A stretch of 53,218 nt of DNA from Vibrio brasiliensis LMG 20546. Its GTDB lineage: Bacteria > Pseudomonadota > Gammaproteobacteria > Enterobacterales > Vibrionaceae. The notes beneath the pieces are model-generated. The model had not been told where the DNA came from. It was given only the letters and a program-made list of their open reading frames with translations, and ran no database searches. The DNA is taken from the NCBI RefSeq assembly GCF_000189255.1, contig NZ_AEVS01000007.1:1-53218 (forward strand), in the 5' to 3' direction. The translations under genes and the position numbers were made by a program. Of the stretch, positions 32,130-41,768 are shown one piece after another; the first letter of the stretch is position 1; every line of letters starts with the position of its first letter.

Positions 32130-32506
32130 GCTTCGAGAATGACGGTTGCTACTGCGTAATGCCGCTCATCTGATATAGAGAGGTGTATATGGGCCACTTG
32201 CATGCGCTGAGCAATCTCAAGCGCCTTACCCGATAAGGTTAAGACCGGTTTACCCAATTCATCATTGGTGATTTCAAAATCGTGAAAACTCACGCCAAGC
32301 GCAATGCCTGTCCCTAGCGCTTTCGAAGCCGCCTCTTTAGCGGCGAAGCGCTTAGCTAAAAAGCGCCCTTGCTGCTTCAGGCCAGCCATTTTCGTTAGCT
32401 CATTATCAGTCAGAATACGTCTGGCAAAAGGTTCACCACTGCGGGTGAACGCTTTTTCTACTCGTTCGATTTCAGCAATATCAGTGCCTAAACCAACTAT
32501 AGCCAT
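32117..32506 (-). CDS. acpS: holo-[acyl carrier protein] synthase
   Basis: A 129-residue AcpS, about the usual length. The N-terminal [15 protein letters not shown] carries the Mg-binding Asp, and [21 protein letters not shown] carries the catalytic Glu and CoA-binding Lys residues. The C-terminal [18 protein letters not shown] completes the fold. It transfers 4'-phosphopantetheine from CoA to Ser of apo-ACP. It starts 3 bases after the pdxJ stop, the usual pdxJ-acpS coupling. It is the last gene of the recO-pdxJ-acpS unit. Confidence 0.97.
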   Translation of the reverse strand: MAIVGLGTDIAEIERVEKAFTRSGEPFARRILTDNELTKMAGLKQQGRFLAKRFAAKEAASKALGTGIALGVSFHDFEITNDELGKPVLTLSGKALEIAQRMQVAHIHLSISDERHYAVATVILEAKAA

Positions 32507-32509
32507 AGC

Positions 32510-33241
32510 TTAACGACGCGCTTCAACCATTAGAGCTTTCATATCAGCAACCGCTTTATGAAGACCATCAAATGCGGCACGGCCAATGATAGAGTGACCA
32601 ATGTTCAGCTCATAGATTTCTGGGATCGCAGCAATTGGAGCAACGTTGTGGTAAGTCAGACCATGACCTGCGTTGACTGTGATACCCAGATCAGCAGCGT
32701 AGCTTGCACCTGCAGCGATTTTTTTCAGCTCATCTTGCTGATCTTCTTCGGTTTCTGCATCCGCGTAATGACCAGTATGTAGTTCAATGAACGGAGCGCC
32801 ACACGCTTTCGCTGCATCGATCTGTTCACGGTCAGCATCAATAAACAGCGATACCTTGATACCCGCCTCAGTCAGTCTTTGAGTTGCGTTTTTCACTTTT
32901 TCAAGCTGACCAACAACATCCAGACCGCCTTCAGTCGTTAGCTCTTCACGCTTCTCTGGTACCAAACATACGTATTCAGGCTTTGTCTCTAGAGCAATCT
33001 CGACCATCTCTTCTGTTACGGCCATCTCTAGGTTCATGCGTGTTTGTAGCGTTTCACGTAAAATACGTACATCACGATCTTTAATATGACGACGGTCTTC
33101 ACGCAGGTGAATAGTAATACCGTCTGCACCCGCTCGCTCAGCAACTTCTGCCGCATGAACTGGATCAGGGTACTTAGTACCTCGCGCGTTACGCAAAGTC
33201 GCAATGTGGTCGATATTCACACCTAGGTAGATTGAGCTCAT
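32510..33241 (-). CDS. pdxJ: pyridoxine 5'-phosphate synthase
   Basis: A 243-residue TIM-barrel enzyme. It starts at the ATG at 33241 ([20 protein letters not shown]), which gives the family length and places the conserved NIDHIATLR at the N-terminus; an upstream in-frame ATG at 33277 would add 12 non-conserved residues and nearly touch rec[40 protein letters not shown] and [12 protein letters not shown] are all present. It condenses 3-amino-2-oxopropyl phosphate with 1-deoxyxylulose 5-phosphate to make PNP. Confidence 0.97.
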   Translation of the reverse strand: MSSIYLGVNIDHIATLRNARGTKYPDPVHAAEVAERAGADGITIHLREDRRHIKDRDVRILRETLQTRMNLEMAVTEEMVEIALETKPEYVCLVPEKREELTTEGGLDVVGQLEKVKNATQRLTEAGIKVSLFIDADREQIDAAKACGAPFIELHTGHYADAETEEDQQDELKKIAAGASYAADLGITVNAGHGLTYHNVAPIAAIPEIYELNIGHSIIGRAAFDGLHKAVADMKALMVEARR

Positions 33242-33281
33242 TTTCCAATACTCCGTGCTTGATACCAGATTCATCAATCAT

Positions 33282-34013
33282 CTACTGATCAATGTTTTTG
33301 GTATAGGGAACCCTTGCTCTGGATATAAACAGTTCCCGGCTTTTTAATGGTTTGCCGCCAAGATACGGCTTTAATGCTATACGTGTAAAGCGTTTTGCTG
33401 CTTTAAGTTGTTCTTTTGTGGTGAATCTACGTTCACTGATGGCAATCAGCTCACTGCCGTAAAAAGTCAGATTATCTTTACGTACCGAGGCAATAAAGCC
33501 TTTTTGCTCCCGATAGCGATATGTCATGTTTGGCTCAACAGGTTCACCTGTGCCAGCACAGTGCATAAAGTCGACTCCGTACCCCATTGCCGAGAGCATA
33601 GCTAGCTCAAATCGTCTCAAGGCAGGCTCTGGATTATCACACTGAGCCAGTTCAGTTAAAGCATGTAAGTAGTCATGGAACAGCGCTGGCATCGGGACTT
33701 CTGCCATTAAAACACGCCCCACCAGCTCATTAACGTACATCGCTGAGTAGAGGTTAATACCAGACAGCGGCAAGCCAAGGCTAATTGGCTCAGCCTGACG
33801 AAGCGTTTTCATCGAGCCATTACCCGACCACTTAAGCAACAACGGGGTAAATGGCTGTAATGCACCTTTGAGATTAGAACGTTTACTGCGTGCCCCTTTT
33901 GACATCAAAGTGACTCGCCCGTACTCCTCACTAAAGACATCAAGGATTAAACTTGATTCACTATAAGGACGGCGGTGCAAAACAAAACAGCGCTGTAAGC
34001 CATCAGAAGACAT
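33282..34013 (-). CDS. recO: DNA repair protein RecO
   Basis: A 243-residue RecO. The N-terminal OB fold is evident ([31 protein letters not shown]), followed by the helical domain with [15 protein letters not shown] and [10 protein letters not shown] in place of a full zinc-finger, as in other gamma-proteobacteria. With RecR it loads RecA onto SSB-coated DNA. It lies downstream of era, but a strong terminator-like hairpin (34042-34069) stands between them. No strong Shine-Dalgarno is seen before the ATG. Confidence 0.95.
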   Translation of the reverse strand: MSSDGLQRCFVLHRRPYSESSLILDVFSEEYGRVTLMSKGARSKRSNLKGALQPFTPLLLKWSGNGSMKTLRQAEPISLGLPLSGINLYSAMYVNELVGRVLMAEVPMPALFHDYLHALTELAQCDNPEPALRRFELAMLSAMGYGVDFMHCAGTGEPVEPNMTYRYREQKGFIASVRKDNLTFYGSELIAISERRFTTKEQLKAAKRFTRIALKPYLGGKPLKSRELFISRARVPYTKNIDQ

Positions 34014-34041
34014 AGAATCTGCCAGATAAATGTTACATAAA

Positions 34042-34069
34042 AAATAAGGAGCCCATTGGCTCCTTATTT
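34042..34069 (-). terminator. terminator-like hairpin between era and recO
   Basis: A 12-bp perfect stem (34042-34053 with 34058-34069) with loop CATT is followed on the minus strand by TTATTTTTTATG. It lies 38 bases after the era stop and 28 bases before the recO start. Confidence 0.8.
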
Positions 34070-34106
34070 GGTATTAATCGGAGCGAAGCGTCAAGCCTCG
34101 CACTCG

Positions 34107-35084
34107 TTATAGGTCATCAATGTAGCCAAGTGAGCGAAGTGCACGCTCATCGTCTGCCCAACCTGATTTAACCTTAACCCAGGTTTCAAGATAAACCTTA
34201 CGACCGAACAGCTCTTCCATATCAAGGCGCGCTTCACGACCAATAGTTTTGATCTTTTCGCCGCCTTTACCAATAACCATTTTCTTCTGACCGTGACGCT
34301 CTACAAGAATAAGGGCATTGATATGGAAACCGTCAGTTTCCGGGTTGTAATCAAAACGTTCGATTTCAACTGTCACTGAGTAAGGTAGCTCTTCACCAGT
34401 AAAGCGCATCAGTTTTTCACGTACAATCTCTGATGCCATAAAACGCTGTGAACGGTCTGTCACGTACTCTTCAGGGAAGTGGTGCGTTGCTTTTGGTAAG
34501 TGCTCACGAACATGCTTACGCAGTACATCGATGTTTTTGCCATGCTTTGCAGAGATAGGCACAACATCAACAAACTCCATCTTCTTCGACATTTCCATCA
34601 TGTGTAGCATGACGTCATTGCGGTCTTGTACGTTGTCGACTTTGTTGACACACAGCACGACAGGGAAGTTAGATTTCTGGAGCTTGGTCAGAACCATCTC
34701 ATCATCACTGGTCCAGTGCGTACCGTCGACCAGGAAGAAAACCAGGTTTACATCACTCAGTGAAGAGTTAGCCGCGCGGTTCATCAAACGGTTAATCGCA
34801 CGCTTTTCTTCGATGTGTAGACCAGGAGTATCGACGTAGATTGCCTGGTAATCACCTTCTGTATCGACACCCATAATACGGTGACGAGTTGTCTGAGGCT
34901 TACGTGAAGTAATAGAAATCTTCTGACCTAAGATACGGTTCAGAAGTGTCGATTTACCTACGTTTGGACGACCTACAATCGCCACAAAGCCACAGTGTTG
35001 ATTTTCTGGCGAACTTGCTTGCTCGGTATTCGATGAGAAAAACGCATCGATATCAAATTCGTTGTTGTCTGTTGAATCAGTCAT
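34107..35084 (-). CDS. era: GTPase Era
   Basis: A 325-residue ribosome-assembly GTPase. After an acidic N-terminal extension of about 30 residues, longer than in E. coli, come the P-loop GRPNVGKS (38-45), switch region [17 protein letters not shown] and NKVDN. The C-terminal KH domain (about 230-320) has [33 protein letters not shown] and the final [13 protein letters not shown]. It binds 16S rRNA near its 3' end. Its ATG overlaps the rnc stop by 8 bases (ATGACTGA), the usual rnc-era coupling. Confidence 0.97.
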   Translation of the reverse strand: MTDSTDNNEFDIDAFFSSNTEQASSPENQHCGFVAIVGRPNVGKSTLLNRILGQKISITSRKPQTTRHRIMGVDTEGDYQAIYVDTPGLHIEEKRAINRLMNRAANSSLSDVNLVFFLVDGTHWTSDDEMVLTKLQKSNFPVVLCVNKVDNVQDRNDVMLHMMEMSKKMEFVDVVPISAKHGKNIDVLRKHVREHLPKATHHFPEEYVTDRSQRFMASEIVREKLMRFTGEELPYSVTVEIERFDYNPETDGFHINALILVERHGQKKMVIGKGGEKIKTIGREARLDMEELFGRKVYLETWVKVKSGWADDERALRSLGYIDDL

Positions 35085-35754
35085 TGGTCAGTTGCTCTAG
35101 TGCTAATTCAGCAGCCGCTTGTTCTGCCTTGCGGCGGCTGGTGCCTTTACCAATAACAGGTTGTCCAATACCTGCTACATCACACGAAACCGTAAATTCT
35201 TGGTTATGTGCTTCACCTTTAATATTAGTCACTGTGTAAGCAGGTAGTGGTTTTCTTCGACCCTGAAGGAACTCTTGGAGACGAGTTTTCGGATCTTTTT
35301 GTGAAACCCCTGGCTTAATCGCATCAAGACGAGTTTTGTACCAACTCAGAATAATGCCGCGCACCACTTCGATATCACTATCCAAGTAGATTGCACCAAT
35401 GATTGCTTCTACAGCGTCAGCAAGGATTGAATCACGACGGAATCCGCCGCTCTTTAATTCACCTGGACCTAATTTTAAGTGATCTCCTAGTTCGAATTCA
35501 CGACCTAGTTCCGCAAGTGTATTTCCACGTACTAATGTTGCACGCATGCGGCTCATGTCCCCTTCATTTACTTTCGGGAAACGATGGTAAAGATCATCAG
35601 CAATGACAAAACTTAAAATTGAATCGCCCAGAAACTCAAGACGCTCGTTGTGTTTTCCATGAGCACTGCGATGGGTCAGTGCTAAGCTGATTAGCTCTGC
35701 ATCATTAAATTGATAGCCGAGCTTTTTCTCTAGTTTTGCAATAGGAGAATTCAT
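35077..35754 (-). CDS. rnc: ribonuclease III
   Basis: A 225-residue RNase III. The nuclease domain has the signature ERLEFLGDS (37-45) and the second acidic site in [17 protein letters not shown]-terminal double-stranded RNA-binding domain (about 155-225) shows [12 protein letters not shown] and [18 protein letters not shown]. It processes rRNA precursors and structured mRNAs. In E. coli it cleaves its own leader; here an RNA hairpin (35799-35818) lies in the 81-base gap after lepB and could be such a target. Confidence 0.98.
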   Translation of the reverse strand: MNSPIAKLEKKLGYQFNDAELISLALTHRSAHGKHNERLEFLGDSILSFVIADDLYHRFPKVNEGDMSRMRATLVRGNTLAELGREFELGDHLKLGPGELKSGGFRRDSILADAVEAIIGAIYLDSDIEVVRGIILSWYKTRLDAIKPGVSQKDPKTRLQEFLQGRRKPLPAYTVTNIKGEAHNQEFTVSCDVAGIGQPVIGKGTSRRKAEQAAAELALEQLTND

Positions 35755-35802
35755 GCTCTCTCATTCATAATTTCGAATTTTCTAAATAGTTGATATCACA
35801 GC

Positions 35803-35829
35803 CAACAACGCTGTGGTACCAACTATGAC
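35803..35829 (-). repeat. post-stop repeat after lepB
   Basis: This 27-base element begins 6 bases after the lepB stop and matches 36846-36872 at 24 of 27 positions. Its core CACAGC/GCTGTG forms a hairpin with loop GTTGTTG in the transcript (together with bases to 35797). Confidence 0.6.
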
Positions 35830-35835
35830 GAAAAT

Positions 35836-36732
35836 TTAGTTAATACCACCGATGCGGTTAAACCTAACACCAGTTGGAATCCAAGACGGTAGAACACTGT
35901 CTGCATCGCGTTCAAACTCGAAGCTGATCCAGATAGCCACTGCTTTACCGACCAGGTTTGCTTCTGGAACAAAGCCCCAGTAGCGACTATCGGCACTATT
36001 GTCACGGTTATCGCCCATTACAAAGTACTGACCTTGAGGTACAACCCACTCATTCACACCATTACGCGGTTGATATAACTCAACGCGATCACGACGCAGC
36101 GGGTTAACCAAAATCTGGTGGCCAACTTCACCCAATTTTTCATCCAATTGAATTAATGGAATACCGTTTTGAATGAACTGGCTCTCTTCTACATTTGACA
36201 GTTTCACTGGTTGGCATGTGCTCTCACCAGCAGCCTGAATGCAGATCTCTTTCTTATTGTTGTAGCGAACCGTATCACCCGGCAGACCAACAACACGCTT
36301 AATGTAATCAATGTTTGGCTGTGGTGGATATTTAAATACGACGATATCACCACGCTCTGGCTTACCCGTTTCAACTAACTGAGTGCGCCAGACCGGATCT
36401 TTCAATCCATAAGCGTATTTTTCTACTAAGATGAAGTCACCAACCAACAGCGTTGGCATCATAGAACCCGACGGGATCTGAAACGGTTCGTAAATGAATG
36501 AACGTAATACCAATACCGCAGCAATGACCGGGAAAATAGACACACTATTTTCAATCCACCATGGCTGAGTCTTCACCTTCTCCAGAACTGCAGCATCCAA
36601 ACCATTGGTTTGAGCTTCAACTTCAGCCAGTTTCTCTTGACGCTTTTTAGCAAAAACCAGCTTTTCCAGAACCCAGACAACGCCTGTCACCAGAGTAACA
36701 ATCACTAGGATGAGTGAAAATGTATTCGCCAT
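35836..36732 (-). CDS. lepB: signal peptidase I
   Basis: A 298-residue leader peptidase with two N-terminal membrane helices (about 4-24 and 62-80). The catalytic Ser90 lies in PSGSMMPTLLVGD and the general base Lys145 in YIKRVVGLPGD; GDIVVF and the box E motif MGDNRDNSADSRYWG follow. It removes signal peptides from exported proteins at the outer face of the inner membrane. It is in the conserved lepA-lepB-rnc-era order. It has no long extension; the region between boxes D and E is shorter than in E. coli. Confidence 0.97.
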   Translation of the reverse strand: MANTFSLILVIVTLVTGVVWVLEKLVFAKKRQEKLAEVEAQTNGLDAAVLEKVKTQPWWIENSVSIFPVIAAVLVLRSFIYEPFQIPSGSMMPTLLVGDFILVEKYAYGLKDPVWRTQLVETGKPERGDIVVFKYPPQPNIDYIKRVVGLPGDTVRYNNKKEICIQAAGESTCQPVKLSNVEESQFIQNGIPLIQLDEKLGEVGHQILVNPLRRDRVELYQPRNGVNEWVVPQGQYFVMGDNRDNSADSRYWGFVPEANLVGKAVAIWISFEFERDADSVLPSWIPTGVRFNRIGGIN

Positions 36733-36845
36733 TGACTTCCCTTATCTCAAAAATACGAAAGTGAAAGAGCAGAACTCTTCCACTTACCAATTAAATTTGT
36801 TTCTAGTAATCCCATCAATAGTTGTTGCTACAGCCAGGCTGAAAG

Positions 36846-36872
36846 CAACAACGCTGTGGTGCCAAATATGGC
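36846..36872 (-). repeat. post-stop repeat after lepA
   Basis: This partner of the element at 35803-35829 begins 5 bases after the lepA stop. In the RNA, ACAGC pairs with GCTGT around a longer loop that contains an inner CAGCC/GGCTG pairing. Confidence 0.6.
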
Positions 36873-36877
36873 AGGGA

Positions 36878-38671
36878 TTAGTCTTTACCTACGTGCAGAA
36901 TTGCAAGGAATGCTTCTTGAGGCAATTCAACGTTACCGATCTGCTTCATACGTTTCTTACCTTCTTTCTGCTTCTTCAGTAGCTTCTTCTTACGGCTCAC
37001 GTCACCGCCGTAACATTTCGCGATTACGTTCTTACGTAACTGTTTAACCGTTGAACGAGCGATAATGTGGTTACCGATAGCAGCCTGAATCGCGATATCA
37101 AACATCTGACGAGGGATGAACTCTTTCATCTTCTCAACTAGCTGACGACCACGAGTCTGAGATTGATCTTTGTGAGTGATCATTGCCAAGGCATCAACAG
37201 TGTCACCGTTCAGAAGTACATCAACACGTACCATGTTAGACGCTTCAAAACGCTGGAAGTTGTAATCAAGTGATGCGTAACCACGAGAAGTTGATTTCAG
37301 ACGATCAAAGAAATCAAGTACCACTTCTGCCATTGGAATATCGTAAGTCACCGCAACCTGGTTACCGTGGTAAACCATATCTACCTGAACGCCACGCTTC
37401 TCAACACACAGAGTAATAACGTTACCCAGGTACTCAGAAGGAACAAGAATGTTACAGCGAGCGATAGGCTCACGGATCTCTTCGATATCGTTCACTGCAG
37501 GTAGCTTAGCCGGGCTATCTACATACAGAAGGTTACCGTTGGTCTCTTCAACTTCGTAAACTACGGTTGGAGCTGTGGTAATCAGGTCAAGGTCGTATTC
37601 ACGCTCCAGACGCTCCTGAATGATTTCCATGTGTAGCATACCAAGGAAACCACAACGGAAACCAAAGCCTAGTGCGGCTGAGTTTTCTGGTTCGTAGAAC
37701 AGTGATGCGTCGTTCAGGCTTAGTTTGCCCAGAGCGTCACGGAAGTTCTCGTAATCATCAGACGATACCGGGAACAGACCAGCATAAACCTGAGGTTTTA
37801 CTTTCTTAAAGCCAGGTAGTGGTTTATCACAACCGTTTTTAGCCAGTGTTAGCGTATCACCTACTGGCGCGCCAAGGATGTCTTTGATACCACAAACAAC
37901 CCAGCCAACTTCGCCAGTACGTAGAGTATCTGTATCAACCTGTTTTGGCGTGAAGATACCAAGACGGTCTACACCCCAAACCTGACCTGTACTCATTACT
38001 TTGATCTTGTCGTTTTTCTTCAGTTCGCCATTCTTAATTCGAACCAGAGAAACAACACCAAGGTAGTTATCAAACCAAGAGTCAATAATTAGGGCTTGTA
38101 GTGGCGCTTCAGGATCACCTTCTGGTGCCGGAATTGCAGAAACGATGTTCTCAAGTACATCATCTACACCGATACCTGTTTTCGCACTACAACGAGTCGC
38201 TTCCATCGCATCAATACCAACGATTTCTTCGATCTCTTCCGCTACACGCTCTGGATCAGCGGCTGGAAGGTCAATCTTGTTCAGGATTGGCACAACCTCT
38301 AGATCCATTTCGATCGCAGTGTAACAGTTAGCAAGAGTTTGAGCCTCTACACCCTGACCCGCGTCCACTACAAGTAGTGCACCTTCACACGCCGCTAGCG
38401 AGCGAGATACTTCGTATGCGAAGTCAACGTGTCCAGGAGTATCGATGAAGTTCAGCTGATAAGTTTCACCATCTTTCGCGGTGTAGTTTAGCGTCACACT
38501 CTGTGATTTGATGGTGATACCACGCTCACGCTCTAGATCCATGGAGTCCAGAACCTGTGCGGCCATTTCACGGTCGCTTAATCCACCACATACTTGGATC
38601 AAACGGTCTGATAGGGTCGACTTACCATGGTCGATGTGGGCGATAATCGAAAAGTTACGAATGTGCTTCAT
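36878..38671 (-). CDS. lepA: elongation factor 4 (LepA)
   Basis: A 597-residue translational GTPase, the usual length. It has the P-loop [14 protein letters not shown], switch [23 protein letters not shown], and the LepA-specific C-terminal domain with [27 protein letters not shown] split over the repeats, ending in a Lys-rich [16 protein letters not shown] and [12 protein letters not shown]. It acts on ribosomes during initiation or stress. It is first of the lepA-lepB-rnc-era run, 103 bases after rseC. Confidence 0.98.
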   Translation of the reverse strand: MKHIRNFSIIAHIDHGKSTLSDRLIQVCGGLSDREMAAQVLDSMDLERERGITIKSQSVTLNYTAKDGETYQLNFIDTPGHVDFAYEVSRSLAACEGALLVVDAGQGVEAQTLANCYTAIEMDLEVVPILNKIDLPAADPERVAEEIEEIVGIDAMEATRCSAKTGIGVDDVLENIVSAIPAPEGDPEAPLQALIIDSWFDNYLGVVSLVRIKNGELKKNDKIKVMSTGQVWGVDRLGIFTPKQVDTDTLRTGEVGWVVCGIKDILGAPVGDTLTLAKNGCDKPLPGFKKVKPQVYAGLFPVSSDDYENFRDALGKLSLNDASLFYEPENSAALGFGFRCGFLGMLHMEIIQERLEREYDLDLITTAPTVVYEVEETNGNLLYVDSPAKLPAVNDIEEIREPIARCNILVPSEYLGNVITLCVEKRGVQVDMVYHGNQVAVTYDIPMAEVVLDFFDRLKSTSRGYASLDYNFQRFEASNMVRVDVLLNGDTVDALAMITHKDQSQTRGRQLVEKMKEFIPRQMFDIAIQAAIGNHIIARSTVKQLRKNVIAKCYGGDVSRKKKLLKKQKEGKKRMKQIGNVELPQEAFLAILHVGKD

Positions 38672-38711
38672 GATTTGGTGTGACTAAACTCTTATAAATG
38701 GGGACAAGAAA

Positions 38712-38727
38712 GCCGTCTTGTGACGGC
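38712..38727 (-). terminator. terminator of the rpoE-rseABC operon
   Basis: GCCGTC (38712-38717) pairs with GACGGC (38722-38727), loop TTGT; minus-strand TTTCTTG follows. The T-run is interrupted, so termination may be partial and allow some readthrough into lepA. Confidence 0.55.
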
Positions 38728-38774
38728 ATTTCAATCAAGTTGGCAGATTCTACCCAATTTCTAGCCGCTTCGCA

Positions 38775-39246
38775 CTAGCTAATTGGCTCACCTAATACCC
38801 TTAATAATATGACTTGCTGTGAAGATTGCTGCTCTAATCTGGAAGATAATCTTTTTGCTAGATAAATCCCGCCCACCGTTGAGCAAGCAGAAGCGAGGAT
38901 CACAACACCCTCGCCCAAAGAAAACAGAGGTGCAATCCACCACTGCGCCACAAAGGCACCAATGATCATCGCGAACAGTGGCAATAAGTAGACTAAAGCC
39001 GCAGACTGCAGAACACTCTTCTCTGGCAGGCCGATCTCGACAACCTGACCTTTCTGCACCGCTTTATCTGTCACTAAATGCCAATGAAGGGACTTATTAC
39101 CGACGGCCTTTGAAACAATGCCGGTTCCACAACTTTTTTTGCGACGAGCAACTACTGCAGCTAGTTTGTTGTTCACAACTCAGCTCAACATCGAATCCAG
39201 AGGCAATTTGTTTAACCTCAGCGACTGTCGCTAATGCGGTCATCAT
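38775..39246 (-). pseudogene. rseC: RseC, frameshifted
   Basis: The start is fixed by the ATGA overlap with the rseB stop (39243-39246) and encodes MMTALATVAEVKQIASGFDV followed by the Cys-rich ELSCEQQTSCSSCSS, typical of RseC. At a run of seven T (39134-39140; A7 in the mRNA) the frame breaks and stops at 39097-39099 after 49 residues. One frame over, the rest of RseC is intact to 38775: KKSCGTGIVSKAVGNKS and two membrane helices (SVLQSAALVYLLPLFAMIIG, FSLGEGVVILASACSTVGG). Six A would restore the protein (SSQKSCGTG). It is either a homopolymer sequencing error, a true mutation, or a slippage site. RseC modulates sigma-E release and SoxR reduction. Confidence 0.85.
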
Positions 39247-40208
39247 GGGGTAGTACTCTCAACCTTAACAAAGGTGACTGATTGAGCTATGCGTTTCGCT
39301 GTTGCCGGTGGAATATCACCGATTACCGAAATTTCATGGCTGCCACGCACAAAGCTGTGCAAAGTACGACGACCCTGCCTAACCAGTTGCCCCTTCAGTG
39401 ACAAGTCATCACTATCAGAAACATAAATGGAGAAATTAAACAGACCATCGCTGTACATCTGACTCTCAACCATACGATCGGTATTGTTCATTCTGTAGCG
39501 ATTAAGCTCCTTGGGCTCAAAGCCACTCGGAATCCAGCCTACGCTCCAGAAAGAGTCAGTAACCTGCCCTTTAGGTAACGAGAGAACTTCAGGCAATTTA
39601 ACCTGATTTAGACCACTCATTGCCTGAGCAATCTGCTCATTAATACTAAATGAGATGGTACGGTACTGTTCTAATACTTCGCCGTCACGGTCGACAAGAT
39701 CAGCTCGCAGTGGCAGCTTACTCTTTTCGTCAACCCACAACACATATGAGTAACGCTGACCATCTTTAGGTACAACGCGAAGAACCTGACACGCACTCCC
39801 CGCTTCACGAGCACGTCCTACCGGAATAAAGTCATAGAAGTCTTTCAGCTTATCCACATTCGAGTTGAGCAGCGGAATCGTCGGAGCAACCAAGTTACCT
39901 GACTCAATAGTGAAAGGCTCAATGCCAGGCTCGATGTAACTGATCTCGTCTCCTCGACGAATCACTTCGCGAACCGGACCACTGAGGTAGATCAGGTGAG
40001 CGAGTTGTTTATCATCAGATCGGGCGTGGCGGTACAACAGCGGTTCAATGCTGTTCTTCTTGATTAAGATATAAGACAGTTCGTAGTTTAAATGCTGACT
40101 TGCCTCGTTCATTTGATGCAACAAAGCCTCTGCAGAATTATCCTCCGCAAAGGCCATTGTTGTATTCAAACTGAACAGTGTCAGCGCACTGATCAGAATT
40201 TTTTTCAT
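39243..40208 (-). CDS. rseB: sigma-E regulatory protein RseB
   Basis: A 321-residue periplasmic protein. A signal peptide (MKKILISALTLFSLNTTMAFA) is followed by the LolA-like large domain (about 25-200, LLHQMNEASQHLNYELSYI, LIYLSGPVREVIRRGDE) and the small C-terminal domain (about 215-318, WSVGWIPSGF, SLYVSD-like FSIYVSDSDD, GDIPPATAKRIAQSV). It binds the RseA periplasmic domain, shields it from DegS, and releases it when bound to lipopolysaccharide. Its ATG overlaps the rseA stop by 4 bases (ATGA). Confidence 0.96.
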   Translation of the reverse strand: MKKILISALTLFSLNTTMAFAEDNSAEALLHQMNEASQHLNYELSYILIKKNSIEPLLYRHARSDDKQLAHLIYLSGPVREVIRRGDEISYIEPGIEPFTIESGNLVAPTIPLLNSNVDKLKDFYDFIPVGRAREAGSACQVLRVVPKDGQRYSYVLWVDEKSKLPLRADLVDRDGEVLEQYRTISFSINEQIAQAMSGLNQVKLPEVLSLPKGQVTDSFWSVGWIPSGFEPKELNRYRMNNTDRMVESQMYSDGLFNFSIYVSDSDDLSLKGQLVRQGRRTLHSFVRGSHEISVIGDIPPATAKRIAQSVTFVKVESTTP

Positions 40209-40819
40209 TCAACTACCGTTTCAGGATTATCGCTGTGCTCTAGGCCGTTATCACTATTCAAGCGTAGCTGTAATTCGTAGTCTTGTAACATCGCATTGAT
40301 GCGACGACGTTGTTCCTGAACATTAATTTCATTACTGTTCGGCTGTTCTACCGAAGAGCGAGTAAGACTTACTGGCTCTGCACTTCCTGAGAAAGGAATG
40401 GTTTGCAGAACAGGTAAAGTTTCCGCTTCTGGCACACTCGCATCAGAGCCACCATATTGCTGCACGCCAAGAATCACTACCAGTGAGACACAGGCAGCCA
40501 TAGCAACCTGACCAAACTGGTTCAACCAAGCTGGCATTTGGCGGCGGGCTTGTGACGGCGTCGGTTGAGACTCAACACGACGATGCTGTTCTAACTGAGT
40601 TACTGTTGAGTGCGCAGGCTCATCTTCGAGTGCCAGCGCCACGCTTTCAGCAATATTCCACTCCGGTTTTTCCGGAGCCTCACCACGCATTACATCACCA
40701 ATTAAATGATAATTTTGCCATGATTGTAGGCTTTCTTGGTCTTGCTCTAATTCACTTATCAGAGCTTTATCAACCAACTCTCCATCCATGAGTGCTGAAA
40801 GTTTCTCTTTGTCAGCCAT
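40205..40819 (-). CDS. rseA: anti-sigma-E factor RseA
   Basis: A 204-residue single-pass inner-membrane protein. It starts at the ATG at 40819 (MADKEKLSALMDGELVD), the conserved N-terminus; the in-frame codon at 40894 would run into rpoE. The cytoplasmic sigma-binding domain (about 1-75, WQNYHLIGDVMRGE) is followed by a Gln-rich linker, a membrane helix (about 100-120, FGQVAMAACVSLVVILGVQQY) and a periplasmic tail. DegS and RseP cleave it to free sigma-E. It starts 25 bases after rpoE. Confidence 0.96.
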   Translation of the reverse strand: MADKEKLSALMDGELVDKALISELEQDQESLQSWQNYHLIGDVMRGEAPEKPEWNIAESVALALEDEPAHSTVTQLEQHRRVESQPTPSQARRQMPAWLNQFGQVAMAACVSLVVILGVQQYGGSDASVPEAETLPVLQTIPFSGSAEPVSLTRSSVEQPNSNEINVQEQRRRINAMLQDYELQLRLNSDNGLEHSDNPETVVE

Positions 40820-40844
40820 TATTTTCACCATTAATGTTACTGGT

Positions 40845-41423
40845 CTAGCGTTGCAGAAGGGGTTGAATTTTCTTTTCAACCGCTTCACGAGCACGGAAGA
40901 TACGCGAACGTACCGTTCCCACAGGGCAATCCATAACCGCTGCTATTTCTTCGTAGCTTAAGCCATCGAGCTCGCGCAACGTCATTGCGGTTTTTAAATC
41001 ATCAGGTAGTGCTTCAATCGCACCGAAAACAACACGTTTCAATTCATTGGACAACGTTAAGTTCTCAGGGTTCGAAATTTCTTTTAATGCACTACCTGTT
41101 TCGTAATATTCAGCATCTTCAGTATCCACATCTTGCGCTGGGGGTCTTCGACCCTGTGCAACAAGGTGGTTTTTTGCAGTATTAACGGCAATCCGATATA
41201 ACCAAGTATAGAAGGCACTTTCACCACGAAAGCTTGGTATCGCTCGGTACGCCTTAATAAATGCTTCTTGTGCTACATCGGGAACATCACCAGGATTATT
41301 CACATAGCGAGAAATAAGATTGCAGACTTTGTTTTGGTACTTAGTCACCAATAAGTTAAATGCTTGCTTATCCCCATTCTGAACTCGCTCAATTAATACT
41401 TGATCGGTCAGCTGCTCGTTCAT
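40845..41423 (-). CDS. rpoE: RNA polymerase sigma-E factor
   Basis: A 192-residue ECF sigma factor essentially identical in layout to E. coli RpoE: region 2 (DKQAFNLLVTKYQNKVCNLI, FIKAYRAIPSFRGESAFYTW, YRIAVNTAKNHL) and region 4 (ALPDDLKTAMTLRELDGLSY, EEIAAVMDCPVGTVRSRIFR). It directs genes for outer-membrane assembly and periplasmic stress. It is first gene of rpoE-rseA-rseB-rseC, with a sigma-E-type promoter upstream (41524-41551), indicating autoregulation. Confidence 0.98.
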   Translation of the reverse strand: MNEQLTDQVLIERVQNGDKQAFNLLVTKYQNKVCNLISRYVNNPGDVPDVAQEAFIKAYRAIPSFRGESAFYTWLYRIAVNTAKNHLVAQGRRPPAQDVDTEDAEYYETGSALKEISNPENLTLSNELKRVVFGAIEALPDDLKTAMTLRELDGLSYEEIAAVMDCPVGTVRSRIFRAREAVEKKIQPLLQR

Positions 41424-41523
41424 TCGAGCGGGTACTCCTATCGTTATTCGCTCCTATCTTCTCAGACATGAGCATTAATTATGCAAAATGTAGTCTTGAC
41501 ACCACTGCTTACTTGAGCACTAT

Positions 41524-41551
41524 TGTGACCTAGCAAATAAAGATAAGTTCA
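41524..41551 (-). promoter_or_regulatory. sigma-E promoter of rpoE
   Basis: On the minus strand, TGAACTT (41545-41551) and GTCACA (41524-41529) are separated by 15 bases. The sigma-E consensus is GGAACTT-N15/16-GTCTAA, so 6 of 7 and 4 of 6 positions match. It lies about 100 bases before the rpoE ATG, consistent with the known autoregulation. Confidence 0.75.
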
Positions 41552-41650
41552 AAAATTCTTCAAACTATTTTTACGCAATGAAGCAGTAAACTACCTATGG
41601 TTCAAATTGTGGGGATCTAGGTAAAGAAAAGCAATGCTATTTACGAACAA

Positions 41651-41664
41651 TTGCATTCATGCAA
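41651..41664. promoter_or_regulatory. inverted repeat upstream of nadB
   Basis: TTGCAT-TC-ATGCAA is a perfect 6-2-6 palindrome in the rpoE-nadB divergent region. It does not match the NadR box (TGTTTA-N6-TAAACA) of E. coli nadB. A regulator is unknown. Confidence 0.35.
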
Positions 41665-41720
41665 AGCCATTCTTGCAGTGGTACTATAGCTGATTGACTC
41701 TTTTATTTTTGGAGTCTGAT

Positions 41721-41768
41721 ATGCAATTCAATGACAGATTTAAGAGTGGGATCGCTCTGAGTCCTTAG
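41721..41768 (+). CDS. candidate nadB leader ORF
   Basis: A 15-codon ORF, MQFNDRFKSGIALSP, has a GGAG Shine-Dalgarno 5-6 bases before its ATG. Its stop codon lies in the 5' arm of a hairpin (41763-41796) whose 8-bp core is AGCCATTT/AAATGGCT. nadB starts 58 bases after the stop. No run of one regulatory amino acid is obvious. No family known to me. Confidence 0.4.
   Translation: MQFNDRFKSGIALSP

Noticed and set aside
39134-39142. Programmed -1 ribosomal frameshift (A-AAA-AAG slippery heptamer) in rseC
   Set aside because: The heptamer is present in the zero frame, but a -1 shift leads into the wrong frame; a +1 shift or loss of one A is needed to reach the RseC body.
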